Positions 1-8,541 of a stretch of DNA of 64,000 nucleotides are shown piece after piece (position 1 is the first letter of the stretch; each line of letters starts with the position of its first letter). Position numbers and translations under genes: made by a program. Source of the stretch: Chloroflexota bacterium (GTDB lineage Bacteria; Chloroflexota; Anaerolineae; UBA2200); assembly GCA_014360905.1 (NCBI GenBank), contig JACIWW010000002.1, forward strand, positions 143,271 to 207,270, given 5' to 3'. Below the pieces are notes generated by a model. That model was not told the DNA's origin and did no database searches. It saw nothing but the letters and a program-made list of their open reading frames with translations.

Positions 1-728
1 GCGAAGATCACATCTGCACCTCGGCCCCCGGTCAATTCCTTGACACGCTCTGTAAAGTTTTCTTTGCTGGGATCAACAGTTGCCATAGCGCCCATCTCCA
101 GCGCTTTTGCTGCTCGCACAGGGTTGGGTTCGCTGACAAAGACCCGTGCGCCAAGACGCTTGGTCAAAATAAGGTGCAGCAATCCCATAGTGCCTGCGCC
201 GATGATGACCACGTTGTCCGCAGGCTCTACCTGTGCCTTCTTAATGCTGCGCAGCACACAAGATACAGGCTCGGATAGACAAGATTCGATAAATGGTACA
301 TCGCCATTCACAGGATAGATTTGATAGCCATCCACCAACATATACTCAGCTAACCCGCCAGGTCCAGCAGGCTCACCGCTCTTACGATTTTGCCAGGCGT
401 TGTCACAAATATTGTCCAGCCCACGACGACAGGATGTGCATTGGAAACAACGATAGAGCCTTGCCGCAACAACATGGTCGCCAGGTTTGACCTTCGCCTG
501 AAGCCCTGGGCCAACTTCCGCTACAACCCCAGAGACTTCGTGCCCTCCTAACAGCGGGTAAACGCTCGTGTCAGCACCAGCGTACACCCGCTGCTCCCAC
601 GTACACAAAGCGCAAGCTTTGACCTGCACCAGAACCTGTCCAGGCCCAGGAACAGGGATCGGCACTTCCTCGAACTGGATTTCTTTCGGAGCAACCAGTA
701 TGGAACGAATAAAAGTTTTCTTTGCCAT
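1..728 (-). CDS. Zinc-dependent alcohol/polyol dehydrogenase (partial)
   Basis: Medium-chain dehydrogenase that would oxidise a sugar alcohol or alcohol with NAD(P). The gene runs off the left edge, leaving 242 N-terminal codons. Visible: catalytic-zinc ligands C42 (ALCTWE) and H63-E64 (GGHEVSG), a structural-zinc set C94, C97, C100, C108, and the Rossmann motif GAGTMG at 177-182. The ATG at 728 begins MAKKTF. It follows the DhnA-type aldolase by 41 bases on the same strand and is probably the last visible gene of the GntR-PTS operon, so its substrate is likely a sugar phosphate or polyol linked to the transported sugar (inference). Exact substrate unknown. Confidence 0.87.
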   Translation of the reverse strand, partial: MAKKTFIRSILVAPKEIQFEEVPIPVPGPGQVLVQVKACALCTWEQRVYAGADTSVYPLLGGHEVSGVVAEVGPGLQAKVKPGDHVVAARLYRCFQCTSCRRGLDNICDNAWQNRKSGEPAGPGGLAEYMLVDGYQIYPVNGDVPFIESCLSEPVSCVLRSIKKAQVEPADNVVIIGAGTMGLLHLILTKRLGARVFVSEPNPVRAAKALEMGAMATVDPSKENFTERVKELTGGRGADVIF

Positions 729-769
729 TCTCGTATTAGCTTTCTAGCGAAGTATTGTGGTTCAGAGAG

Positions 770-1540
770 TTAGTGCAAAGCCTTCTCAGCCTGCTTGACC
801 GTAGCATTATCATGAATGATGGCGGCAATAGCACGCGTCATCTTGTCGGGCGCAGGATGTTGGTAAATATTGCGCCCAATGGCAACCCCCTTTGCTCCCG
901 CCTGCATCGCATCATACACAACGGTCAACAAATCGGCTTCACTCTTGATCTTGCCACCGCCCAGGATAACGATGGGAACATAAGTGGTATCTACAATGCG
1001 ACGGAAGCTCTCCACATCACCGCTGTATTGCGTCTTCACAAAGTCCGCACCCAACTCGGCCCCAATACGGCACGCATGGCCGATGTTCTCCGGCGTCCAC
1101 CAGTTTGCAGGATCCTCAAACCCAGCGGGCAACATCTCAGCCAACACAGGGAGGTTCCAATCACGGCACTCACTGACCAGCAGCGAGAGATAAGGCAGTG
1201 TTTCTGCTTCGTAGCGGCTGCCTGGAAAACCCATGGCTACAACGCCATCCGCTCCAATGCGCAAGGCATCAATGGCATTGTAAATGAGCGACATAGCGCC
1301 ACGATCTTTCGCCAGCGTGCTCGTTCCACCATCTACACGCAGGATAAGCCCAGCCGTGCCGATTTGCTGTGCAAAGCGGGTTGCCACCCCATACGTGGTC
1401 ATGATAACATCTGCACCGCCTGCCACGACCTGCTTGATCGTCTTACCTGGGTTGTCTAGGCCGGGAACAACTCCCATTCCTCCAGCGTGATCCATGGCGA
1501 CAATAAGCGTCCTGCCATCACTTCTGAAGATGCGCTGCAT
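770..1540 (-). CDS. DhnA/LsrF-type class I aldolase
   Basis: A 256-aa TIM-barrel aldolase of the DeoC/LacD/DhnA superfamily, which cleaves ketose phosphates through a Schiff-base lysine. Visible: the N-terminal LIVAMDHAGG motif with D17, K169 in ADFVKTQYSG as likely Schiff-base residue, and a phosphate-binding VILGGGK followed by GVAIGRNIYQ near the C-terminus. The ATG at 1540 was chosen because AAAGGAA lies just upstream; the frame stays open to 1636 but the extra residues look non-homologous. It sits between the PTS permease and the dehydrogenase, which suggests it splits the phosphorylated sugar imported by the PTS. A fructose-bisphosphate or aminodideoxyheptulosonate role, known for relatives, cannot be excluded. 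Confidence 0.85.
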   Translation of the reverse strand: MQRIFRSDGRTLIVAMDHAGGMGVVPGLDNPGKTIKQVVAGGADVIMTTYGVATRFAQQIGTAGLILRVDGGTSTLAKDRGAMSLIYNAIDALRIGADGVVAMGFPGSRYEAETLPYLSLLVSECRDWNLPVLAEMLPAGFEDPANWWTPENIGHACRIGAELGADFVKTQYSGDVESFRRIVDTTYVPIVILGGGKIKSEADLLTVVYDAMQAGAKGVAIGRNIYQHPAPDKMTRAIAAIIHDNATVKQAEKALH

Positions 1541-1639
1541 TCTGCGTTCCTTTGTTCCGTACAAAAGTAGCCTCCTTGTTTCTTCATTCAGATGCTGTGT
1601 TTTCCGTTCGGCACACCCATCCCTTCGAGCACACAACTG

Positions 1640-1677
1640 GCTATGGGCCGGGGCTTGCTCGCACGCCGACCCATAGC
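1640..1677 (-). other. Intercistronic hairpin between PTS permease and aldolase genes
   Basis: A 12-base stem with a single G-T pair: GCTATGGGTCGG (minus strand, 1677-1666) faces CCGGCCCATAGC (1651-1640), with a 14-base loop. There is no T-run after it on the minus strand, so it is more likely an mRNA-stability or processing hairpin than a terminator. It lies in the 162-base gap that separates the permease stop from the aldolase start, by far the longest spacer in this operon. Confidence 0.5.
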
Positions 1678-1702
1678 GAGTCCTGTTAAGCCAGGCTTTG
1701 CT

Positions 1703-3433
1703 CTAGAAGATACCAAACTGCCCGAAGATCGGGTAAGACCCCAGCACAGCAACGACGATAATTCCAATCAGGATCCTGGTCGGCGAGATTTTCTTCCTTT
1801 CCAGTAACCACCAAACTAGCAACACCAGCAAGAGTGGTAGCATGTTAGGCAACAACCCATCCAGAATCTTCTGCAGCTCAAAAGTGCTGCCGCCGATCGT
1901 AAACTTGATCTTGGTGCTAACCTTAACAAAATTGACAGTCAATGCACCAAGCACAAAGTTGCCCAGCACACCAGCTATAGTGATCGCCCGATTCAGCGCA
2001 CCGCTCTTGAGGATATTGGTAACTGCATCCCGACCCTGCAGATAGCCTTGCTGCCAGATCCACCAGCCAATGCCCCATACAAAAGCCGCCACAAGGATAA
2101 GGTAGATAATGGGCCCCAAGAAATTACCTTGTAGCGCCAGGCTCATGCCGATGGCTAGCGAGATAGGAATAACGATACCCTGCTGGATCGTATCACCAAT
2201 GCCTGCCATGGGCCCCATCAGGCCTGTCTTGACCGAGTTGATGGCGTCATCGCTGATGTCAGCACCCAGTGCTCGCTCCTCCTCCATAGCGATGGTGATG
2301 CCGTGGACAACGCCACCAATGTCAGGTTGGGTGTTGAAGAATACCAAATGGCGTTTGAGGGCTGCTTTAATGTCCTCCTTGTTCTTATACAATTTGCGGA
2401 TGATAGGGGTCATGCTCATGGCAAAGCCTGTACCCTGCAGGCGTTCCCAGTTATAGCAAGCATGCGAGAAGAACAACCAGAGCAGCCAGGAGCGAAAGAC
2501 GTCCCTGCGCTCCAGCAGCGTATATCGTTCAGCCTTTTCTCCCCCAGTTGGGAAAAGGGGCCCTGTTTCTTCAGCGCCGGTGATAAACGTCACATGCAAC
2601 AATGCGACACACAGGCCAATGATAGCCAACACCAGCAGGTTCGCGCTTCCAGCTGCCAGAGTAGCAATAAAGAAACCAATGAAGAAGTAGGCTGGCAGCG
2701 AGCCCCGGAAAAGGAAGCGGAGGTTGAGTGCAATTCCTAGGGCAGCCAGCATGCCACTCGCTGTGTACAAGCCACTCATCACCCAGCCTAGGTTCTGCCC
2801 GATCCAGTTCAGCGCATTGGCTACTGCAGCCGAACCAAGATAGGCTGCTAACGCAACCGGAGCAGCGTACAGGAAGAATAAGAAAATCTGCGAGGGGACA
2901 ACATTCATCAAAGCTACCCCACGGATGTCTGCCTTCTCGGCGCGGGCATCAGCCCAGTGAGCAAAGGCTGAACAGACCGACATGCGCAACGCCCAGGTGA
3001 GGCCACCGAGCAAGCCCAGTGGAGCAGCCAAAGCCAATGCTGCCTCCGTCTGCAGCCCACCACCCAAAGCGAGAGCCGTGCCAAGGTAACCTGCTAACCC
3101 CGGGTCACCCGGCAGCGAGCCGCCAGCGGAGATCCAGCCTAGATAGAGCACGTTGATGTTAGCACCAATGGTCATGCCTTCTACAGGTCGCCCCATCACC
3201 AGGCCTACTAGCGTACCAGCGATCAGAGGACGGTAGAGTACCGTAAAGCCAAGGTTGGCAAACCAGGGCGATAGTGCTAAGTAATACAAAATGCCCACAA
3301 TGATTGCCACACCCAGACTCATCCTTGTCTCGCCCTGTGCCAGTGACGCTGCATGACTGATAGAGAACAAAGATCCTGCCAGCAGCAACACTAAGCTGAT
3401 CATTAGGGCAAGTGCTACCTTGCGACGTTCCAT
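1703..3433 (-). CDS. Fused PTS mannose/sorbose-family IIC-IID permease
   Basis: A 576-aa integral membrane protein joining two PTS components that are normally separate. After an N-terminal hydrophobic segment (residues 1-34, signal-anchor-like), residues about 35-290 read as IIC (many membrane spans, GANINVLYLGW and GDPGLAGYLGTALALGGG regions). Residues about 300-576 read as IID, with FSHACYNWERLQGTGF, an amphipathic cytosolic part, GLMGPMAGIGDTIQQG and C-terminal membrane spans. Together they form the sugar channel that works with IIA and IIB encoded directly upstream. The ATG at 3433 has an AAAGGAGGAA ribosome site. One continuous frame makes a natural fusion likely. Confidence 0.9.
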   Translation of the reverse strand: MERRKVALALMISLVLLLAGSLFSISHAASLAQGETRMSLGVAIIVGILYYLALSPWFANLGFTVLYRPLIAGTLVGLVMGRPVEGMTIGANINVLYLGWISAGGSLPGDPGLAGYLGTALALGGGLQTEAALALAAPLGLLGGLTWALRMSVCSAFAHWADARAEKADIRGVALMNVVPSQIFLFFLYAAPVALAAYLGSAAVANALNWIGQNLGWVMSGLYTASGMLAALGIALNLRFLFRGSLPAYFFIGFFIATLAAGSANLLVLAIIGLCVALLHVTFITGAEETGPLFPTGGEKAERYTLLERRDVFRSWLLWLFFSHACYNWERLQGTGFAMSMTPIIRKLYKNKEDIKAALKRHLVFFNTQPDIGGVVHGITIAMEEERALGADISDDAINSVKTGLMGPMAGIGDTIQQGIVIPISLAIGMSLALQGNFLGPIIYLILVAAFVWGIGWWIWQQGYLQGRDAVTNILKSGALNRAITIAGVLGNFVLGALTVNFVKVSTKIKFTIGGSTFELQKILDGLLPNMLPLLLVLLVWWLLERKKISPTRILIGIIVVAVLGSYPIFGQFGIF

Positions 3434-3473
3434 TTGTTCCTCCTTTTTGAATTTGGTATAAGAGTACTACGGC

Positions 3474-3962
3474 CTACTTAACCAACGCTGAAAAATCCAC
3501 GCACTGTTCGCCTGGCACAGTCTGGAGAGTGATTTTCACCCCGTCCTTCACGAGGCTCTTCAAGATTTCCTTTTCCTCATCCGACATGGAGATGTTTTTG
3601 AACACGGATTTGCGACTTGACCCTGCTCCCAGGCCTCCTACGTTCAAATGGCTAAAACGAACCCCACCATCAAACAATTGGCGAGCAGCTTGGGGCGATT
3701 TGAGCAGTATCATCGTGCGATCCCTTTGCGATGAGCCTTCACCAAAGGTGGCAATGGCCTCCTGAATAGTGCGTACATCCACCTTAATGCCTGGAGGCGC
3801 GGCCAAGCGCAGCACTTCCTGCATAAATGGGTCTCTAGCCACCCCATCATCTACAATGACAATGCGATCAGTACGAATGTGTTTGACCCAGACTGCTACA
3901 ACTTGCCCATGGATAAGGCGATCATCAATCCTCACCAGACTGAACTCAGCGATTGTCCTCAC
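3474..3962 (-). CDS. PTS mannose/sorbose-family IIB component
   Basis: Cytosolic phosphotransfer protein that passes phosphate from IIA to the incoming sugar. The phospho-histidine motif RIDDRLIHGQV is intact (H18 counted from the GTG at 3962) and about 160 aa is normal for the family. The start is uncertain: the GTG at 3962 lies inside the Shine-Dalgarno sequence AAAGGAGGTGAG. That site is ideally placed (5 bases) for an ATC codon at 3953, giving a family-typical short lead of about six residues before RIDDR. The next GTG, at 3935, would start at RIDDR itself and cut the first strand. It lies between IIA and the IIC-IID gene in the same operon. Confidence 0.92.
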   Translation of the reverse strand: MRTIAEFSLVRIDDRLIHGQVVAVWVKHIRTDRIVIVDDGVARDPFMQEVLRLAAPPGIKVDVRTIQEAIATFGEGSSQRDRTMILLKSPQAARQLFDGGVRFSHLNVGGLGAGSSRKSVFKNISMSDEEKEILKSLVKDGVKITLQTVPGEQCVDFSALVK

Positions 3963-3975
3963 CTCCTTTCCCTGC

Positions 3976-4386
3976 TCAGTTTTTGACAGTGGCTTTACAC
4001 AGGAGCGGCTTCAAATTCAGGACGGATTTCTGCCCCGCTTCTGCCACGTGTGCTGCTAACTCACTCAACGACATACAGTCACGCGATGTGAGGGCTTCAA
4101 TGACTGTGGCCATATTTGCACCAGTAACGCACTCCACATTGGGCTGCAAAATTTTACGCACCGCCACGTTACATGGAGTGCCTCCAAAAAGGTCAAGCAG
4201 CATGAGCGTATCCTGCCCCTGAAAGTCCAGCAGGGCACTCTCCAATTTGTCGCCAAAGCCTTCCGGGCTTTCCTCAGGAAGGAGTGAAACAGCGCGCACG
4301 CCTTCTTGCGCTCCTACGATCATCTGTGCAGCGCGAATGAGCGCTTCACCCAAGTTTCCATGAGTGACAACGACTACGTGGATCAA
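3976..4386 (-). CDS. PTS mannose-family IIA component
   Basis: A 136-aa EIIA-Man domain protein that takes phosphate from HPr on H9 (VVVVTHGNLGEAL) and hands it to IIB. The second signature DLFGGTPCNVA is present near residue 75. Translation starts at a TTG whose last three bases with the next A form TTGA, so the start overlaps the stop of the GntR gene, a sign of translational coupling. HPr and enzyme I are not encoded in the window and must come from elsewhere for the system to work. Confidence 0.92.
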   Translation of the reverse strand: MIHVVVVTHGNLGEALIRAAQMIVGAQEGVRAVSLLPEESPEGFGDKLESALLDFQGQDTLMLLDLFGGTPCNVAVRKILQPNVECVTGANMATVIEALTSRDCMSLSELAAHVAEAGQKSVLNLKPLLCKATVKN

Positions 4387-5174
4387 GGATTCGCTCTACT
4401 TTCTTTTCGTTCTCCATAAGGATCCAACTCAAAATGTAACCTGTACCACTCGCCGCAATAGAAAACCTGCGAAAACTCGATGACCTCCCCCGTATCAAGG
4501 TAGGTAGTGCGTTCCGCGTGTAGAACAGGAGCAGGAGCAGATAGACCGAGCAGCTCTAATTCACGAGGTCCAGCCAGTACCGCTCGCACGGTTTGTTCCG
4601 CGCGCGCCAGGTGCAAACCATATACCTTCTCGAGGGTATGGAACAGCGACTCCTCAGCCAAGTTGTATTGGAGGATGTCGGGACAAAGGCGGTGAGGGAG
4701 GTAAGCCGTATGCAAAGCCAGCGGCACATTGTTGACCAGACGCAGTCGTTCTACCTTGACCACTTCTTCCTGCCTTGAGATATGAAGCTCCTTGGCTAAC
4801 GCAGGCGTTGCCTGCAATAATCTGGCTTCCAAGAGAATAGAGGAGGACTTGGCTCCAGAACGCCGAATGTCTTCGCTGAAACCAGCTAAAGAAATCTTTA
4901 CTTTCAAACCTCTCGGGGGATCAGCAACAAAGACGCCTTTACCTACTCGAGTGTAGACAAGCCCTTCCTTGACAAGGTTACCTATAGCCTGGCGCACCGT
5001 CATGCGGCTGATGCCAAGACGGCGGCACAGCTCACGCTCAGATGGGAGCTTCTGATAAGGATGCAAATCGCCGCTTACAATCTGCGACACTAGAATTCTT
5101 TCGAGTTGCACGTACAATGGTTCTGAACTGTCTGGTCTTAACAACAGATGCGTTTCCTTAGAACACTTTGCCAT
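4383..5174 (-). CDS. GntR-family (HutC/UTRA) transcriptional repressor
   Basis: A 263-aa regulator: winged helix-turn-helix at about residues 15-85 (LPSERELCRRLGISRMTVRQ) followed by a UTRA ligand-binding domain (about 95-245). UTRA regulators usually sense sugar phosphates or related metabolites. The ATG at 5174 was chosen because it puts MAKCSKETH ahead of the DNA-binding domain; the longer open frame to 5306 would read through the operator and promoter. It is the first gene of the PTS-aldolase-dehydrogenase operon, and the site TGGTCTATACCA upstream matches operators of HutC-type relatives, so it probably represses its own operon. Confidence 0.9.
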   Translation of the reverse strand: MAKCSKETHLLLRPDSSEPLYVQLERILVSQIVSGDLHPYQKLPSERELCRRLGISRMTVRQAIGNLVKEGLVYTRVGKGVFVADPPRGLKVKISLAGFSEDIRRSGAKSSSILLEARLLQATPALAKELHISRQEEVVKVERLRLVNNVPLALHTAYLPHRLCPDILQYNLAEESLFHTLEKVYGLHLARAEQTVRAVLAGPRELELLGLSAPAPVLHAERTTYLDTGEVIEFSQVFYCGEWYRLHFELDPYGERKESRANP

Positions 5175-5188
5175 TATAATGGTTATGA

Positions 5189-5237
5189 TTGGTCTATACC
5201 AGTTGAATACCAATATAGCAGTTCGGATTTTTGTCAA
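5189..5237 (-). promoter_or_regulatory. Promoter and HutC-type operator of the PTS operon
   Basis: On the minus strand a TTGACA box (5237-5232) is followed 14 bases later by TATATT (5217-5212), a short spacer. Just downstream lies TGGTCTATACCA (5190-5201), a near-perfect palindrome of the type bound by HutC-subfamily repressors such as PhnF and DasR (known TGGTNTAGACCA-like sites). A second ATACCA half-site sits 11 bases away (5207-5212), one helical turn, and outer TTGGT/ACCAA arms close a 25-base repeat at 5189-5213. The placement after the -10 region fits repression. Confidence 0.65.
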
Positions 5238-5318
5238 ATTTGCAATGTACGCTAAAGAGAATGACCAACCCAGGTTGGGTCTCCATGACACATCATCCTC
5301 AAACAATCTTCGCTATGG

Positions 5319-6287
5319 TCAGTGTACCGAATCCAAGAAAGCGGCCACTGCCTGCAGGAATTCTTCTGCGCATTCCTCCTGGACTAAATGGCCGCAATTA
5401 GGAATAACTACTAATTCAGCTTCAGGCAACTCAGCCGCAAGACGCACACTCTGCATAGAGGGCACCCAGCGGTCATCGTCGCCAGTGATGACCAATACCG
5501 GCTGATCAATATGCTCCAATTGTTTATCTAGTTCCAAGGGATGGCTAGCCAGGACAAACTCCCAGAAAGCGCGCTCCCAGTTATCAGCGTGCAGCGGTTT
5601 TTTGTAACCAGCAAGCACTTCTGGAGTGATTTTGTTCGGGTCATGCCAGGCACTGGGCAATGCTCCCTCCAGGCGGGAAGTGAGTAGACGCACTAGCAAA
5701 GGGCCAAGGCGTTGCAACTGTGGCAGGTGCAAGAACGGACGAACCCATGAGGGTGCACCACCCCCTTCGTATATTGCGGGGCTGACCAATATCAATGCCT
5801 GTACCCGTTCAGGGAAAAGGAGAGTAGTTAGTACAGCGATCGTACCCCCCGCTGAGTGTCCCACCAGAATCGCCCTTTCGATGCCCATCTGGTTCAACAG
5901 GCCTACCGTAAGACGAGCCTGTGCTTCGACCGTGTAGGGATTCTCGTTTTCCCACTCGCTGGGCAGGGGACGCTCAGTCAATCCGAAGGCAGGACGGTCA
6001 AAGGCAATGACCATGCCAAACTGGGACAAAGACGGCATGACCTCGCGCCAAGACCAGGCGCTAGCCCCAAAGCCATGCAACAACACCAGCACGGGTTCGC
6101 CCTGCCCCATGGATTTGTAGTGCACCTCCAAATTGTTGACCGTGATAAAACGACTATCCGTGTCAGCCAATTGCCTAGGGGGTACAGTGTTTTCAAGCGG
6201 GGGCACGGGAATGAAAAAGGGCCCAACGCACAACACAAGCAACAAAATGGCAAGAATGGGCAGAACCACGCGTTGTAAACGTTTCAT
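5319..6287 (-). CDS. Membrane-anchored alpha/beta hydrolase
   Basis: A 322-aa protein with an N-terminal signal-anchor (residues about 7-28) and a full alpha/beta-hydrolase fold. Visible: oxyanion region LLHGFGASAWSW, nucleophile elbow GHSAGG, acid in ITGDDDRWVP and histidine in NCGHLVQEE close to the C-terminus. Substrate cannot be told; the family includes esterases, lipases and C-C hydrolases. It precedes the GntR gene on the same strand but is separated by that gene's own promoter and operator, so it is probably an independent unit with the promoter at 6326-6355. Confidence 0.85.
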   Translation of the reverse strand: MKRLQRVVLPILAILLLVLCVGPFFIPVPPLENTVPPRQLADTDSRFITVNNLEVHYKSMGQGEPVLVLLHGFGASAWSWREVMPSLSQFGMVIAFDRPAFGLTERPLPSEWENENPYTVEAQARLTVGLLNQMGIERAILVGHSAGGTIAVLTTLLFPERVQALILVSPAIYEGGGAPSWVRPFLHLPQLQRLGPLLVRLLTSRLEGALPSAWHDPNKITPEVLAGYKKPLHADNWERAFWEFVLASHPLELDKQLEHIDQPVLVITGDDDRWVPSMQSVRLAAELPEAELVVIPNCGHLVQEECAEEFLQAVAAFLDSVH

Positions 6288-6325
6288 TACAAGTGCTCCA
6301 TAGCTGTGGAGTAATAGTACAATAA

Positions 6326-6355
6326 ATTATAACATCGGGTTGCTTTCTGGTACAA
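6326..6355 (-). promoter_or_regulatory. Predicted sigma-70 promoter for the hydrolase gene
   Basis: Minus strand TTGTAC (6355-6350), 18-base spacer, TATAAT (6331-6326), about 40 bases before the hydrolase ATG at 6287. The -10 is consensus and the -35 is partial. Confidence 0.5.
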
Positions 6356-6462
6356 GATGCCCTCTTCTCAATGCCTCGGCACGGGAGCAGGCCTCAAGCT
6401 GTGCACCACTGAACATGGGTGAAGGGGCTGAGCACTCAAAATTTACAAACTAGAACCTTGCA

Positions 6463-6491
6463 TTGACATTCCGCGCAAATGGGGGCATAAT
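6463..6491 (+). promoter_or_regulatory. Predicted sigma-70 promoter for the TPR gene
   Basis: TTGACA at 6463-6468, exactly 17 bases, then CATAAT at 6486-6491. Expected start of transcription near 6498, about 45 bases before the GTG of the TPR gene. Confidence 0.65.
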
Positions 6492-6542
6492 AGGAGTATC
6501 AAGTGCTTTATTGAGAGCTCTCGAACAGCGAAAGGAGGAGCT

Positions 6543-7994
6543 GTGGCCCGAGTTACCTTACAAGAGTATTGCGATGAGGCCCGCGATTTGATCAGTGCGC
6601 ACGCTTATGATGACGCTATTGCCATCTGCCAGCACATCTTGAAACGGTACCCCAAACACATTAGGGCTTATCAAATCCTAGGCGAAGCTTGCCTGGACAA
6701 AGGCGAGATTGACGAGGCTATTGACATCTTCAAACGACTTTTGGACCATGCCGATCCAGAGAATTTTGTCGCTTATGCTGGCCTTGGCGTCGCGCTCGAG
6801 GAAAAGGGGCAGATCCCTGAGGCAATTTGGTACATGGAGAGGGCTTTCGAACTGGCGCCAAACAACGAAGAAATTCGCGGAGCGCTGCGCAGATTGTATG
6901 CCAAGCGGGACGGCAGGGAGCCCGAACGGATCAAGTACAATAAAGCGGCATTTGCTCGCGTGTACACCAAAGGGGGACAATACCGCCAGGCTATTCGAGA
7001 GTTTCGCGATTTGCTTGAAAGCGAAGCCGGTCGTGACCGCTTGGATCTGAAGCTCTCTTTTGCCGAAACCCTCTGGCGCGATGGACGTCACGAGGAAGCA
7101 GCCGCAGTAGCACGTGAGATTTTGCAGATATGCCCTGACTGCCTCAAGGCCATTCTGCTTTTGGGAGCGATACTGCTCGAAAAGGGCCGTCAGGATGAGG
7201 GCTGGGCTATCTTAGCCAATGCACGCCATTTGGACCCTGAAAACAAATTAGCCCAAACCCTTTTTGGCGACCAATCTCCCTTGCCACCCCAGAGTATCAG
7301 GATACCCCGCCTCGAAAAGAAGGCAGAGCCCGAAGTAACACCTGCTGCAATTCCTGAGGTCTTGGCACCGGCTGGCGCAGCTATAACAGAAGTAGCAGCA
7401 ACAACAGAAGAGATGCCAATTGAAATCATCCCCGCTGGCCTTGAACCAGTCGTGCCATCAACGGAGGAACAGGTCAGCCCAATCCCGGAAGCAGCCTTGG
7501 AAAAGGAAACAGGGGTTGCCGAACTTGAGCCTACAACGCCTGCCGTTGAAGAAGCGCACCTTGAAGAAAAAGCACAAGCCATGGTAGCTCCGGCTGAATC
7601 AGAAGCCCTGACGCCCCTAGAGGTAGCCTCTGAGGAGACAACCCTAGCATCTGCTGCAGGGATGACGCCTAGCGCAACGGCGGTGATAGAACGTTACAAG
7701 CTGCATCTGGAGGAAAGTCCCAAGGATGACGAAACGCGCCTGGCTTTGGCTCGCGCCTATCTTGACCTGGGTCAGGTGAAGCTAGCGCTGGAACAATACA
7801 ACCTGCTGCTTCAGGGCAAGTCCAAGATCTTGCCAGAACTCATCCGTGACGTGGAAACCATCGTGGCATCTAGGCCAGATAATCTAGAAGCCCATGAATT
7901 GCTCGCGGATCTCTACGTAAAAGATGGCCAGTTGCAGAAAGCACTGGACAGATACCGATGGATCTTGCGCAGGCTGGAGGAGAAAACCACATAA
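6543..7994 (+). CDS. Tetratricopeptide-repeat protein
   Basis: A 483-aa protein without signal peptide. Residues about 1-235 form a run of TPR helix pairs (for example AYQILGEACLDKGEIDEAI and VAYAGLGVALEEKGQIPEAI). A Pro/Glu/Ala/Thr-rich linker of low complexity fills about 245-375, and a second TPR block closes the protein (about 378-483). TPR proteins act as scaffolds for protein-protein contacts; no enzymatic domain is seen. The GTG at 6543 has AAAGGAGGAGCT directly before it. ndk follows 41 bases downstream and may be co-transcribed. Confidence 0.85.
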   Translation: MARVTLQEYCDEARDLISAHAYDDAIAICQHILKRYPKHIRAYQILGEACLDKGEIDEAIDIFKRLLDHADPENFVAYAGLGVALEEKGQIPEAIWYMERAFELAPNNEEIRGALRRLYAKRDGREPERIKYNKAAFARVYTKGGQYRQAIREFRDLLESEAGRDRLDLKLSFAETLWRDGRHEEAAAVAREILQICPDCLKAILLLGAILLEKGRQDEGWAILANARHLDPENKLAQTLFGDQSPLPPQSIRIPRLEKKAEPEVTPAAIPEVLAPAGAAITEVAATTEEMPIEIIPAGLEPVVPSTEEQVSPIPEAALEKETGVAELEPTTPAVEEAHLEEKAQAMVAPAESEALTPLEVASEETTLASAAGMTPSATAVIERYKLHLEESPKDDETRLALARAYLDLGQVKLALEQYNLLLQGKSKILPELIRDVETIVASRPDNLEAHELLADLYVKDGQLQKALDRYRWILRRLEEKTT

Positions 7995-8035
7995 CTGCAA
8001 CAAGCCTACTATTTCATTGAGGAGACATCCAAGAT

Positions 8036-8485
8036 ATGGAAAGAACTCTGGTTATCATCAAGCCGGATGGAGTACAGCGTGGCCTGATTGGCGAGATTAT
8101 CACGCGGCTAGAGCGCCGAGGTCTGAAGATCGTGGCCATGAAAATGATTCAGATGAGTAAGGAACTGGCAGCAAAGCATTACTCCATACATAAGGGCAAA
8201 CCCTTCTATGAGGGATTAGTCGAATATATCACTTCCAGCCCAGTGGTCGTCATGGTAGTGGAGGGCAACCGAGCCATTGAACTGGTGCGAAACACCATGG
8301 GCGCAACGAACCCAGCCAATGCGACGCCCGGGACCATCCGCGCTGATTTTGCCGTAGAAATCGGTCGAAACCTGGTGCACGGCTCAGATGGTCCCGAGAC
8401 GGCTGCTTTTGAACTGGGATTGTTTTTCCGCGATGAGGAAATCCTATCCTGGAATCGGGACACGGATCGCTGGATATTCGAGTAA
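8036..8485 (+). CDS. ndk: Nucleoside diphosphate kinase
   Basis: A 149-aa enzyme that equilibrates NTP and NDP pools through phospho-histidine H115 in RNLVHGSDGPE. The N-terminal ERTLVIIKPDGVQRGLIGEI and the NTMGATNPANATPGTIR segment are classic. Length is normal. A hairpin just after the stop probably ends transcription and serves the convergent rsfS gene as well. Confidence 0.97.
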   Translation: MERTLVIIKPDGVQRGLIGEIITRLERRGLKIVAMKMIQMSKELAAKHYSIHKGKPFYEGLVEYITSSPVVVMVVEGNRAIELVRNTMGATNPANATPGTIRADFAVEIGRNLVHGSDGPETAAFELGLFFRDEEILSWNRDTDRWIFE

Positions 8486-8489
8486 CTGA

Positions 8490-8529
8490 AAGCGCAAGAA
8501 GATGTACAGCTTATCACCCTCTTGCGCTT
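8490..8529. terminator. Bidirectional hairpin between ndk and rsfS
   Basis: A perfect 10-base stem, AAGCGCAAGA (8490-8499) and TCTTGCGCTT (8520-8529), with a 20-base loop between two convergent genes. No T-run follows, so it is a weak intrinsic terminator or a hairpin protecting the two 3' ends. Confidence 0.5.
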
Positions 8530-8541
8530 CCTCGCAGGCCA

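Noticed and set aside
755..1459. Plus-strand frame of 234 codons opposite the aldolase gene
   Set aside because: Antisense shadow; the minus strand encodes clear aldolase motifs throughout.
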